Assembly: GCF_004379255.2 (NCBI RefSeq)
Contig: NC_056037.1
Coordinates: 10,302,902-10,366,901 of the forward strand
Source of the DNA: Salvia splendens
Taxonomy: Eukaryota; Streptophyta; Magnoliopsida; Lamiales; Lamiaceae
Length of the DNA stretch: 64,000 nucleotides
Direction of reading: 5' to 3'
Numbering within the stretch: the first letter of the stretch is position 1; each line of letters opens with the position of its first letter. Below the pieces are notes generated by a model. It did not search any database, was not told the origin of the DNA, and worked only from the letters and a program-made list of their open reading frames with translations. Positions 42,366 through 53,920 of this stretch are shown here, piece after piece. The translations under genes and the position numbers were made by a program.

Positions 42366-42369
<4 letters not shown>

Positions 42370-42400
<31 letters not shown>
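42370..42400. repeat. (TA)n microsatellite
   Basis: About 31 bp of alternating TA, immediately left of the first GGGGAGCGTTATTC repeat element. Confidence 0.9.
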
Positions 42401-42403
<3 letters not shown>

Positions 42404-44020
42404 GAGCGTTATTCTCCTTTTCACATCTTAGATCCTTTTTCCTTCTTAATATTACGCGTTAGATCTAAGGCATCAACGGATCAAATTGATTCTATAAAAC
42501 TGGTTCCGTGTTGCATTATAGAAGGTGGTTGTATGCATTACAGGGTTATTATTGACATTTGACGGAAAAGTAACTGCCACATTTTGGTATCTGCGAATAA
42601 TGCACCACATGGTCACGAGTAATGCATATAATTGACTATATAATGCACAATATGTGAACTGCAATGCATACGAATAAGATGTACCATGTTATGATGTTTG
42701 GACACACGTTTCTTGTTTCCCCTAAGGGTTTAATAAGCTTAGGGGCTAGGGTATAGTACGTAGACACGTATGTAATCTTCACATGGTAACGAGTAATGGA
42801 TATAATTGACTATATAATGCACAATTTGTGAACTGCAATGCATACGAACAAGATGTGCTGTGTTATGATGTTTGACACACGTTTCTTGTTTCCCCTAAGG
42901 GTTTAATAAGCTTAGGGGCTAGGGTATAGTACGTACGCATTAATAACAAATTATAAAACGATACGAATAATTCACCAAATTGTCACGAGTAATGGATGTT
43001 ATTAACTATATAATGCACAATATGTGAACTGCAATGCATACGAATAAGATGTACCATGTTATGATGTTTGACACACGTTTCTTGTTTCCCCTAAGGGTTT
43101 AATAAGCTTAGGGGCTAGGGTATAGTACGTAGACATTACTAACAAATTGTTGTTATTGGAATATACGTATGTGCATTATTTGGTTTAGGTAGTGCATTAT
43201 GTAGCTGTTAATTGTCATTATCTCAGTATATTATGCATTATTAGAGGTATTGTGTATATGGGTTAATCAACGGATTGAAGATTACATAGGTGCATTTAGT
43301 AATGTCTACGTACTATACCCTAGCCCCTAAGCTTATTAAACCCTTAGGGGAAACAAGAAACGTGTGTCAAACATCATAACATGGTACATCTTATTCGTAT
43401 GCATTGCAGTTCACATATTGTGCATTATATAGTTAATAACATCCATTACTCGTGACAATTTGGTGAATTATTCGTATCGTTTTATAATTTGTTATTAATG
43501 CGTACGTACTATACCCTAGCCCCTAAGCTTATTAAAGCCTTAGGGGAAACAAAAAACGTGTGTCAAACATCATAACACAGCACATCTTGTTCGTATGCAT
43601 TGCAGTTCACAAATTGTGCATTATATAGTCAATTATATCCTTTACTCGTTACCATGTGAAGATTACATACATGTCTACGTACTATACCCTAGCCCCTAAG
43701 CTTATTAAACCCTTAGGGGAAACAAGAAACGTGTGTCAAACATCATAACACAGCACATCTTGTTCGTATGCATTGCAGTTCACATATTGTGCATTATATA
43801 GGCAATTATATGCATTACTCGTGACCATGTGGTGCATTATTCGTAGCGGTTTCCAGCCATTATTAGATTACTATTGTACCCACATAATGCACAAAATAGG
43901 ACAAATAATGCAACACGGGATTAATTACCCAATGTTGATCTTGACCGTCCATTTCTCTAATCTAATGGCTGATATTAAGAAGGAAAAAGGAGGAAATATA
44001 GGAAAAGGAAATGAATACAT

Positions 44021-44022
<2 letters not shown>
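42401..44022. mobile_element. Unclassified repeat element, long copy, with a large internal fold-back
   Basis: Begins GGGGAGCGTTATTCTCC and ends GAAATGAATACATCC. The same two ends bound a short 318-bp copy immediately downstream (44079-44396), so they define a family. The interior holds a nearly complete inverted repeat (42593-43843) and many TGCATTATT phrases. (TA)n tracts flank it on both sides. I cannot place it in a superfamily: no terminal inverted repeat, no clear target duplication, and the Helitron TC/CTRR signature is not convincing. No coding capacity. Confidence 0.6.
42593..43843. repeat. Long inverted repeat, about 546-bp arms, 157-bp loop
   Basis: The left arm (about 42593-43140) and right arm (43298-43843) are near-perfect reverse complements. 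Each arm itself carries three copies of a module with GTTTCTTGTTTCCCCTAAGG, AATAAGCTTAGGGGCTAGGG and TATAGTACGTA, spaced 180-240 bp apart. A transcript through this region would fold into a hairpin several hundred base pairs long. Divergence between arms appears to be only a few substitutions. Confidence 0.9.

Positions 44023-44078
<56 letters not shown>
44023..44078. repeat. (AT)n microsatellite, 56 bp
   Basis: Uninterrupted AT dinucleotides between the two copies of the GGGAGCGTTATTC repeat family. It is longer than the (TA)n tract to the left of the first copy. Confidence 0.95.
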
Positions 44079-44080
<2 letters not shown>

Positions 44081-44396
44081 GAGCGTTATTCTCCTATTCA
44101 TCCCTTAGATCCTTTATTCTTCTTAATATGGGCCGTTAGATCTCTTTCATCAACGGTCCAGATGATCTGCATTATTACACTATAATGATACATTATTAGT
44201 CGTTGTGCATTATTCAACTGAAAATCTGCATTATTACACTATAATTGTGCATTATTAATCGGTGTGCATTATTCAACTGAAAATTTGCATTATTAAATGA
44301 CATGTGGCACCAATCTAACCGTCGGATAACAAAATCGTGGGGCTGAGATTAAAAAGAACAAAGAACAAAAGATACAAAAAGGAAATGAATACATCC
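44079..44396. mobile_element. Unclassified repeat element, short copy (318 bp)
   Basis: Begins GGGAGCGTTATTCTCC and ends GGAAATGAATACATCC, as does the long copy before it, but lacks the fold-back core. It carries several TGCATTATT phrases. A MITE-like derivative of the same family is the simplest reading. Confidence 0.6.
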
Positions 44397-44796
44397 CTAG
44401 AGAGAGACTTAATTAGCTCATAACTTTTTAAATAAAACCTTTTCATATAATTATAATACTACAACTTATGCAAAACTATAAATTAGTATAGATAATCAAT
44501 ATTGTTCACAAATTTACTCTATTAGCAGTACGATTTATGAAGGCCTAAAATCAAAATGACATACTATAGTTAAATTAATAATGGATTGATGGGCACACTC
44601 GTGAAGACGCCAAAGCAAATATAGGACATGCTTCAAGATAACCTCAAAATATTTCTCCCTCAAATAAATACATATGGTATTGAATTATTTATTTGTACGA
44701 CAAGGAAAAGGAAAAGGAGAGCAAAGCAAATTAAATAAAACTGAATCAGTAATTGCTTGAAAAACAAGTGCAAATTAAAGGAACTGCAAACAGTAA
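44397..44796. other. Intergenic, no gene seen
   Basis: AT-rich spacer ending in the TAA target triplet (44794-44796) of the next Harbinger derivative. Confidence 0.5.
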
Positions 44797-46025
44797 GACT
44801 ACCTCCAACGGTGACATTCTAGACAATGTCACACATAAAAGACAAAATAAGTATAAATAAAAGTAATTGTAAAATAATTTCAGGCAATTGCCCCTCATCT
44901 CTCGATAGAAGCCTGCCGCCACTAGAAAAAGTGAGGGGTACATGCCACATGTCTTCATATTATTGGCTGAATATTGATTTCTTTTTTATTTTTATTTTTT
45001 CACTTTTTATTATTGATTTATTTTTATTACTTGATTATTGGAGTACATGTATGTTGTAATAAATTTGCACAATAACAATATAATTTTACATCACATTTTC
45101 AATCTCAAAAATTTTGCACTACATTAAATTTTGATTGTTTTATTAATTATTAATTTTTTTTTCAATGATTATTACATTTATCTCTATATATCTTTTCAAA
45201 TATCATGTGAATTATTCTTCCAAAAAAATCATGTGAGCCACTCTTTCATAAAATTATGTGAACTACTTCATTTTTATTATTTTATTTTATTTTTTTATTT
45301 TTTATTATTTGCTACTACATTGTGCTTCACTTTTCTATATATATCACACTTAACATGTAGAACTCATCACAAAAACAACCAAATCATCCAAATTATCGCC
45401 CTTTCATTATTGTTTTGATAAATTTGGTTTTATGGATCCAAATCATCCAAATTATCGCCCTTGTTTCCCAAACTATTTTAATTCCCAAAATTATCAACAA
45501 TCATCAGAATATCCAAGTTCGCAAAATTTTCCAAATTTTGCACCACCTTATCAGAATCCCCAATCATTTTCAAATCCTGAGTATTCACAAAACTTTAAAT
45601 TATCTCCAAATCTAAGCCAAATTCTTACATCTACTGAAATTCTCACATCAAACAATGTCGCCTAAAACTTGTTCGGAGATGCCCAACAAGAGAACAAAAA
45701 GAAAAGGAGCTCAAACAATGTAAGTTGGGTTGGGGTCACTGATGGAAGTAAAAATTAAAATATTATTATAAAATATATGAAAAAGAAAATATTTAATTGG
45801 GTTGGGTTAGATTGGGGTCACTGATGGAAGTAAAAATTAAAATATTAATATAAAATATATGAAAAAGAAAATATTTAATTGGGTTGGGTTGGGTTGGGGT
45901 CACTAATGGAAGTAAAAAAGTTGATGGATTGAGGGAGAGTTGTGTATGTGGAGGATAGAGAAGTGAATATTTAATTAAAAAGTTGATTGATGTTGGGTTG
46001 GGTGAGTGTCAGGATGGAGATCGTC
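44797..46025 (+). mobile_element. Harbinger-type derivative with an ORF1 start, copy D (1.23 kb)
   Basis: Termini GACTACCTCCAACGGTGAC and, inward from the right, GACGATCTCCATCCTGAC, flanked by TAA (44794-44796, 46026-46028). The interior has the 5' part of an Asn/Gln-rich ORF1, then a tandem repeat of roughly 90 bp (45720-45920) made of GGGTTGGGGTCACTGATGG and an AT-rich tail. No transposase. Its termini differ from copies A-C, so it belongs to a distinct subfamily. Confidence 0.82.
45432..45665 (+). pseudogene. N-terminal fragment of Harbinger-type ORF1
   Basis: Reads MDPNHPNYRPCFPNYFNSQN and stays Asn/Gln/Pro/Ser-rich for 77 residues, the style of plant Harbinger ORF1 N termini. In another frame the downstream sequence gives GDAQQENKKKRSSNNVSW, the usual lead-in to the SANT-like domain, but it then dissolves into the tandem repeat. 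A frameshift plus deletion has removed the DNA-binding part. Confidence 0.6.
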
Positions 46026-47726
46026 TAAAATGAAGATAAGAAGAGACAACGCAAAGAAAAGTTGAACACGAGAGATGCTTTATTTGCTCAGATTCATAAA
46101 ATGGAGTATCTTTTTCCTTTTTTCTGGAAAAAGAAAAAAAGTTTTTTTTTGTTTTCAGTTGCAACTTTTTGCAGGGGACAATTGTTTCAGAATTAAGGCT
46201 GGGGTATATTTGTTGTCTGAATAAATCATCATTTTATTTTCCTGTCCTTTGATATTCGTCTGCGATAATGTTTTTTTCCCTGTAGTACTTGTCTCCAATT
46301 TTTCAGAATAAATATGACACTTTTTTTACTTATTTCGAAAAATAATAGTAACAGTTTCACGTTGCAGTTCAGCTTAAAATGTGAATTGCGATTTGGAAAT
46401 ACAGGAAGTGACAAAATATGAAAATATCCCTTGCTTTTTTAATTTGTTTTCAACGAAAGAAGTTGAGATTTTGATATGGTATATCTCTCATCTTTTGGTA
46501 CATATGTTACAACTTGTAAATCGTTATGCACCCGAATCGTAGAATGCATAATATTTGATTCGGACTATTAACAATAGCTAAGATATGTTGTTTTCACTGA
46601 ACAAAATATATATGCTTGACCTAAATATGGGCATGAGGAAAAACTAGAGACAAAAAATCTGTGTCTCACATTTGATATCTGATTATACCAATATGGTTGC
46701 TCATGGCATGCACAAAACAACAAAATTGATATGCTGAGCTACACCAACTACTGATATGCATGTCGAAATTCATCTATCAAAAATTATAAGTGGAAATTTT
46801 AAAATAAAACACGAAATATAATTAAACATTAGACCATCCCACACTTTTCAAAATCTGTAAAATAAATCACAAAATATGAAATTATTTCAATTATCTCATC
46901 CTTCTTTTTTCCGTCAAATTACACGCGAATGTGTAGCCGATTTAAAACACGTTGATAGAATGGCGTTGAGCAAAATAACAACATCTATTAAGTTTGTGAA
47001 AAATGTTTACCCTACTTGGGTTCTGTAATTTTGATACAATTACTTTATTTGGTTTAAATAATTTTATTAAATTAAAGTTTTTTGTGGGCCAGCATTAGCA
47101 TTTATTTAATCGAATTAAAGTTACTTATGTACCCCGTCATTCCACGACTCTCACTTGCTCTTTAACTTTTTGAGTGCATTAGAATGGCAGCATAAATCAA
47201 AGTGAGCATTTTTTAATAAAATTACCACTATATTAATATCCTAATTTGACCAACAGAATAATATACCCAATCCGAACAAATTTGTAAGTACAAGGGCTGG
47301 GACCCAGTCAGTTTTTAACATTTTATATAGAAAATAAATTTATTCAGTCAATCACATGGGCCCCTAGCTTTCTCTCATTTCTTTCAAATGATAGTTCTAC
47401 TACTACTAAGCAATAACTAATTTAAGTAGAGCAAGTAGTCTTGCTTTATGTACATTTACTTATGGAAGGCATAAAGTAGGTTTACATTTCCAATAATTAC
47501 GATTTTGATTAATCAATTAATTAGTACTACTAGTACTAGTACTAGTTTTTAATTTTTCTTTGTCAACTAGGATTTTTTAGTTCAGGGTTAGAGAACCGAT
47601 GCGATTGAGTTGAAGAAATGAGGTAAAAAAGGAAGTGTTTATCATTTTTACAGGGGTAGTGAGTGATAATGGAAATTCTACTACCATAATTAAAGATGAC
47701 TGGTCAACCTACTAAATAGCATAACA
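46026..47726. other. Intergenic, no gene seen
   Basis: AT-rich DNA between the Harbinger derivative and the 3' end of the GH3 gene. It should contain the GH3 3' untranslated region at its right edge. No other feature was recognised. Confidence 0.55.
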
Positions 47727-49546
47727 TTAAACGGCGCCGTATTTGGGGCACTTGGGGCTGAAGAAGGAGGATGCGAGCCTGGAGTTGAGGAGGTCGACGA
47801 TGGGCGCGAACTTGACGCAGCGCGGCGTCTTGTACTGATTGATGGAAGCGCCGAGGCTGATTGCGTAGTCCATGAGCTTGTCGAACGTCCCTCCCTCCAC
47901 GATCCTAATCTCGAGCGGGCCGATCGCCTCGTAGGCTCGGTTCTGCCTGTACACCGAGCTCAGCGACTCCTCCATTGTGAGGCAGCAGTCCTCGAACACC
48001 GATGGAGGGATCGGGATGGTGCTGTTTTGGCTGAGCTCCCAATACAAGACGTAGTGGCCAGGGATTCCGCTGGTGTCGGCATAGCTAGTGTATTCAGTCA
48101 AGGACGCCCCGAACGGCTTGAGATGGCTGACCGCGGCCCGGACCGCAGCCTGCAGCTCTACCTCGTCCGTCTTATCCGAGTCTATGCTCAGCACCACGTT
48201 CTTCCTGCATATGAAGTTGAACTGCGGCGCCTTGTTCTTGAAGCCGGCCACGCGCAGCACGTCGCCCACTCTGTACCGGTATAGCCCTGCGTACGTGGTG
48301 ACCACAAGCTCGTAGTCTTGGCCCTGCTTCACATTGACTAAATCTACGAGCTTGTTGTCGTTATTTGCGTGAAGCGGCAGGAACTCGAAGTAGGCCATGG
48401 TGGGGATGAGAGTGTAGGAGACATCACTGGGGCTGCAGAGGGGGTTGAGGTTGACACCGAAGTAGCACTCGGATGAGGCATACATAGTGCAGACAAGGGG
48501 GAGTCCATCGCTGTAGTAATCCAGAGTTGGGATGTACTGTGACATGGTCCCAGTAACGATAACGTCCACGTACTTGGTGTTGGGCCAGAGGCGGGTGATG
48601 ATCCCCTGCCACGACCCCTTCCTGCACTCCGACTTCACGAATTCCGCATTCTCCGGGTCGGGTTCCAGGATCCGCATCACCGCCTCCCTCACTTCCTCGT
48701 CCGTGATGAGGGGGTTGAGGGTCCCCGTGCGGATGTCGTGGCAGAGGAGGGACCAGTGCTTCTCGAGGAAGTGGATGGCGCGGATGAAGCCGGAGGCGAA
48801 GACGGCTCCGACGCGGAGAACGTCAGTGCGGAGGCAGAGGCCGCAGAGGATCTGGGAGTACATGCTCTGGTAGGAGTCGGGGCAGAGGATGGCCTCATTG
48901 GGGCTGGTGTAGTTGGTGTAGGGGTCGTAAGGCCTCTCCTTGAAATGGGAGCTCTTGTAGAAGCTGGTGAGAACAGGGCGGGCGGGGAGGCCTCCCGGGG
49001 TCTTGGTCTCCGATTTGATGAAAAGGAAATACATCCCTTTCCCCTTGTCTAGCCCCGGGACAAACTGGCTCATCACCGGCATCAGGAGGCTGTAAAGCAG
49101 CGATCTCCGCTCCAGCTCCTCCTCGATCGTTGGCATCATTTTCCTCTCTCCCGCAGATGTTCCAGAACTGCATGCTACAATAATCAGGAATTGGGAGAGA
49201 GAGCGAGATAAGGAAGTGTGTGTAGTACTTACCTAGTGAGGAACTCGGAGATGGGATGGGAGCAGAGGATGGGGGAGGTGTCACCGAGGGCGATGCGGTT
49301 GATGTCGGAGAGAATGTCCTCGTAGGAGATGACAGGAATGGTTTTCTTGAAAGTTTCGCGATCGGTGTGGGCGTTGAGGCCGTGCCTATTGAGATACTCA
49401 ACGTGGGCGTTTCGGGAGAGGATTTCGGAGAGGACTTGTTGCTGGATGTGGTCGGGGTTGGAGGTGATGTCCTCGATGAACTCCAGCTTCTTCTTGTTGT
49501 TCTCAGCCACCAGGTTCTGATCGGTTTCTTTTGGTGCCTCAGGCAT
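47727..49546 (-). CDS. GH3.6: Indole-3-acetic acid-amido synthetase, GH3.5/GH3.6-like (two exons)
   Basis: Acyl-acid-amido synthetase that adenylates auxin (IAA) and joins it to amino acids such as aspartate, lowering free auxin; cytosolic. Exons are 49546-49233 and 49167-47727, with a 65-bp GT-AG intron. The product has 584 residues, a little shorter than Arabidopsis GH3.6 (about 612), mainly in the loop after FLPLHAN and at the C terminus. Family landmarks are the N terminus [10 protein letters not shown], the ATP-binding [66 protein letters not shown] and KTDEVELQ. The N terminus and [14 protein letters not shown] best match the GH3.5/GH3.6 (DFL1) branch. Many GH3 genes are auxin-induced, but I saw no TGTCTC/GAGACA element in the first 500 bp upstream. 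Confidence 0.95.
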
Positions 49547-49626
49547 TATGTGTGATCGTTTCTGAGGGAGAGATGATGATGATGAGAGAGGGAGTGTGTG
49601 TGTGTGTGTATGTGGAGGAATGGAGA

Positions 49627-49634
49627 TTTATATA
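49627..49634 (-). promoter_or_regulatory. Probable TATA box of the GH3 gene
   Basis: TATATAAA on the minus strand, about 80 bp upstream of the GH3 ATG. A (GT)n tract and GA-rich leader lie between it and the ATG. Confidence 0.55.
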
Positions 49635-50434
49635 GAGGGGAGAAGGAGAATAGTAGCTTTCAAAGAAGCAAAATGGCTTGATTGTGAATATGGATGGGAC
49701 TTGTGGCTATTTGTTTTTCTAATATCACACGCTATACTAATTTGCCCCATCCTTATACCCCCATTAATTAATTAGCCGCGCTTCCAACTCATCTCTTTCT
49801 ATGTATATTTTGTCCACATTTAAAAAAAAATTAAGAGTTTAATTATTAGTACTAGTACTATTTAGTTTCATGGAGTAGTGGAGTTTGATTCATTTATGGG
49901 ATCATCAACGATATTCCTTATCGATGTTGTGTGTAGGCATATTTCGTTGCCATCTAACTTTGATAATGTTTAATCTTACTCATTTAGTTATAATTTTGTA
50001 GGTCCTCGGTAAAACAAAACATAAATGCTACTAGTAGTATTTTAAGGAGAACGTATATGTTGATTTTAGTTTAGCAAACAATTATAAATTCAGAAATTGA
50101 TAATCCCATAGCCAGAAATAAATGTTTGAATAATGGGAAGAATGTAATGTAATGGTATTGGTAGGTGAGTGAGCACATATAACATGCATGCTTGTAGTGC
50201 GGGTGTTTCTTGAGTCGGCAGCAGCCTCTCCCCCGGCTTCGCTTCCCTATTTTTTCTGCCAATACAAGAAATAATATTATCATTTTCAGTTTCAACGGAA
50301 TTTAATAGCTGCCGTTCATCCAAATCTCATCATAACGACATTAATAAATTGTTACTACTTCAACCCTAATTCAATATTTCAATATCATACTCTAATGAAT
50401 TTCTTTCTCTTTCCACATATAAACTTGACGGAAC
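49635..50434. other. GH3 upstream region, no other gene seen
   Basis: AT-rich DNA. Two overlapping small minus-strand frames at 50071-50323 show no recognisable family and are not called. Confidence 0.5.
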
Positions 50435-51000
50435 TGTTAGATGCATGCGTCTCACAATATCAAATACCACGAGATAAATGCATGAAGTGGTTTTAAGGTG
50501 AGGGTGCACGAGAGTGTACATGAAGGCTCGCATGCATGGGATCACATGCCCTAGAATTCGGTTAGAAGTCGGGTATATAAGTTGATCACTCTCCATGCTT
50601 GTTGAATAACAGAATCATCTTGATACAACCTAGATACAGAGAGAAACACAGAGAGAAAGAGTTCGAGCTGCGGTTATTCAATCCAAGTCAGAGATTGATT
50701 GGTGATCTTTGTGATCGAGGAAGAAGTCTCAGCTCTTCGTCGTGGTGTTGGTTATCTTCTTAGTGTATAGATCTCAAGGTCGAGTTTCCTGAGAGATCTC
50801 TGAGAGAAGAACTTGTTCTAGTTGTACATTCTTGCTGATTGGTAGTTTGTAATCTAATTTCCATATTAATACAAGTCACTCGAGTTCTCCCGTGGATGTA
50901 GGCTGATTTTGGCCGAACCACGTATATCCGTTGTCATTTCATTTCAAGTTTCGATTCTTGCTCGCGCGTTTCAATTTTGGTGGATAGTTTCACAGTAACA
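50435..51000 (+). mobile_element. LTR remnant or solo LTR (probably Ty1/copia)
   Basis: Has the internal layout of a plant LTR: TATATAA at 50574-50580, a transcribed leader, then CTCCCGTGGATGTAGG...GCCGAACCACG, a hairpin typical of the R-U5 end. Termini could be TGTTAG (50435) and either TTTCACA (50994, with imperfect GGAAC/GTAAC duplications) or TAACA (51000). No primer site or internal domain follows. Boundaries and superfamily are tentative. Confidence 0.55.
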
Positions 51001-51742
51001 AAGATGATTGATTGTCTTTATTGGTTCCGATCGAAAAAGCATTTAACTTTTAATTAAAAGACACATGAGCAAATTTTGGATGAAGTTTTATTGAATTGGC
51101 TTTCCTATTTATATGAACGGAAATTCGTAGTCAACCATGTTAACTCCCGTTGACAATGCATCCATGTAACATTGTATTTCAGTTTTTTTTTAAATAATTT
51201 ACAACGTGCGAAAAAAAATCCCAAAATGATAAAATTTAATCCAATTACAAATCGTAATCTCTGAGATTTAAGGATCAGATCAAAGCGATCTCCAAACTAA
51301 ACATGTCTTAGCACTAACCAATTCTCAGATATTAATGTTTAACTAATTATTATACACAATATTCTGGGGTTATAAATTATAATCACGTGCAACAAAATGC
51401 TCAACAAGTTTTTAATGCAGTTGTCATGAAGGCAATCGACTGTTTAGCTTTTGTAAATGAGTTTTCAAAGCCATTGGCAAGTCTTTAAAAGAACTAGAGC
51501 TGAAATATCTTTGACTTACACTATTAGTTTATAGTAATAAAATGTATATATAATAATTTAATGAACTATGATACTCTATTTAAATTTTTTTCTATTCAAA
51601 TATCTCAAACCACCAATGACTGGTAAGCAAAAGCACATTAAAACGGCAGCACAACAAACACAATGCTGACCAGAAGAAGAAAAAAAAAGCACCAAAAGTC
51701 TAAAATAGAGAAAAGCAAATCAAAAGTGAACTAATAGTGTTA
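51001..51742. other. Intergenic, no gene seen
   Basis: AT-rich. The final TTA (51740-51742) is the target copy of the large Harbinger composite. Confidence 0.5.
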
Positions 51743-52481
51743 GGCCATCCACGACGCTGTCACTAAACCGTCCCTTAAAATACTATTCGCGGGCCCCACT
51801 ATACTTTTTTACTCTATCCCTTAACTAAGGGACGGAACCTGCAACCCTCCGTCACTTATCCGTCCCTTAACCGTCCCTTAAATTACTATTCATTCAATTT
51901 CATTTTTTAATTTTTTTCCAACATATTCAATTAATAAAAAACAAACTTCATTAAAAATAAAATAACATTAAAACATAAAATTTGAAAAAAAAAAACATAA
52001 TTAAAAATCCTAAAAAAATTAAAAATACATAATTTAATTTCATCCGCCAAAGTTTGCCCAAATATGCTCCATTACATCATCTTGTAATTGGGCGTGGGCA
52101 GTAGAGTCACGTGTCCTTGCCCGAATAGACAACCGTTCTTATATAGACGGATGCACTCCACTTCGAGGCGGACTACTTGCGGTTGAGCTTCCGGGGGCTT
52201 CAGGGTCGAACCAATTTCCCGTCTCGGGTCCTTCGTCTTGGACAATCATGTTGTGCAAGATTACGCACGTATACATGATGTCGACCATGCTCTCCATGAA
52301 CCACGTACGAGCCGGTGCTTTGATAATGTTGAAGCGCGCTTGGAGAACCCCGAACACCCGCTCCACATCCTTCCGAGCAGCCTCCTACTTCTGTGCAAAA
52401 AGCGTCTGCTTTGTGTTCACAAGCCTAGTGCACGTCTTCACGAAGGTTGGCCACTTCGGGTAGATGCCGTCGGCAAGATAG

Positions 52482-53920
52482 TGACACAATTGGATTTTAC
52501 ATGGTTTTAGAGGGTGGTTTTGTATGAATTTGATCATATTTCATCTATTATTAGGCGTGTTTACATCTACTTCTGTATTATGTTGGTATATTGACAATTT
52601 TGTTAAGAATGTGTAGAAAAATGTGCAAAATAGGTGGATGTGCAGCAGTCTTGGCTTAAGACAATTTTACTGGAGATTTTGAAGTCCAATCAACCCCCAA
52701 TGTACATCTATCTCTTCGTCTTCGAAAGAGCTTCGCGTAGGTACCTCACACGCCCCAATTGAAGTTCGGATGAGAGAGATATGGCCGTTTTACGAACACT
52801 GTGTTGAACAGAAAATCTCACGCGGCCGGGTGAATTATTACCCTGTAAATCCACCCGGCCGGGTGTCTCAAATGGAGCAGAATCTGGTCAAAAATCATCA
52901 CCCGGCCGGGTGAATTTTACCCTTTATAATTCCACCCGGCCGGGTACGTTGTTTTGACGTATTTTTATGCCAAAACGCGATTTTTGAAGGGGATTAAGAG
53001 GAGAAGAAGCCTAGGGTTCATTCCACACCACACCTAACGCCTCCTACACTCACACACCACCCCAAGCACACCTTTGAGAGAAAATTGAAGATTGAAGACT
53101 TCCAATCGGGAGATTGAAGTCACCTATCCATCGATTGATCTCACAGGAGTCTTACTATCTTTACTTCATGTATTTGTTGAATTCATTTATTTTGAACATG
53201 GTTTTCTCTATAAACATGAGTAGCTAAACATCTCTTGTAGAATTCTTGGTGATGATGCACTGATTTCATAGTTTTTATCCGATTGATTTTGTTCTTGCCT
53301 TGCTCTTGTAGTTATTTGATTATTCTTGGGTTTATTCCTTTCAATTGCTTGATCACCACTTGATTGTGTAGGATTAATTAGATTAATCGGGAGATGAAAT
53401 AATTAATCCGGAAAGAAGAATAATTCACACCTTAATACAATAGAACTCGGGAGAGGTCATTGACCTAATCGAGCTTTTGGGAGTTAGGAGTTTAGGATTA
53501 GAAGGGGACTTCGATCCTAGCACCTAATCTACAGGTTTCTCACCTCGGGAGGGGGTTTAATCTATAATTGTGGTCGGCTTAGTAACTCTAGAGACACCAA
53601 AAGGTAAAGCGAATTGACTGGATAAGAGATTGGAATTGTGCATCGGATCCTTGAGTTCTGCAATTTTCTCCATATTATCTTTTCACATCCTTTTTACACC
53701 GTGTTTCCTTGTTCTTAATTGTTGCTTGCTTACTATATGCTTTTATTAGTTGTTAGAACAAGCCAATCTTTTCTTGATTGTCTAGATAGTAGTTGATTTT
53801 TGTTCGTGGTAGTTAAGTGATACAAAATTGTCTCTGTGGGATACGATACTCTTGCTTACTAATTGCTACACTAGCCCCGTACACTTGCGGGTATCACTTG
53901 TGTTAAAATAAGTTGAGTCA
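52482..53920. mobile_element. Solo LTR (1439 bp) inside Harbinger copy E
   Basis: Starts TGACACAATTGG and ends TTGAGTCA (TGAC/GTCA inverted ends). It is flanked by a perfect 5-bp duplication GATAG (52477-52481 and 53921-53925) and interrupts the transposase frame exactly there. The right end has the CTCTGTGGGATACGATACTC ... GTACACTTGCGGGTATCAC style common at the U5 end of plant gypsy LTRs. No internal domain remains, so it arose by LTR-LTR recombination. It contains a cluster of GGCCGGGTG palindromes. Confidence 0.9.
52819..52946. repeat. Four CACCCGGCCGGGTG palindromes in the solo LTR
   Basis: Positions 52819-52832 (CACGCGGCCGGGTG, imperfect), 52852-52865, 52899-52912 (both perfect 14-bp palindromes) and 52933-52946 (last base changed). 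Two are followed by TGAATT(A/T)TTACCCT-like spacers, giving a two-fold repeat of palindrome pairs. They stand out as GC islands in AT-rich sequence. Confidence 0.9.

Larger units (their letters stand above)
39170..42369. other. Intergenic with several MITEs, no gene seen
   Basis: Beyond the MITEs listed separately, a left-end-only Stowaway-like fragment starts at about 41835 (TATTCCCTCGTCCCATAAA) and fades near 42000 without a matching right end. No convincing coding region was seen. The CATAATCATAATC simple repeat at about 41486-41510 is minor. Confidence 0.55.

Noticed and set aside
42401..44396. Helitron identity for the fold-back repeat family
   Set aside because: The left end has a small hairpin on the minus strand, but neither the TC start nor the CTRR end fits, and no Rep/helicase sequence is present.
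48738..49052. Long plus-strand frames across 48.0-49.5 kb
   Set aside because: They are antisense to the GC-rich GH3 coding sequence.
50071..50323. Two overlapping small minus-strand frames upstream of GH3
   Set aside because: No family resemblance, no splice or promoter context, and the two frames overlap each other; likely chance.
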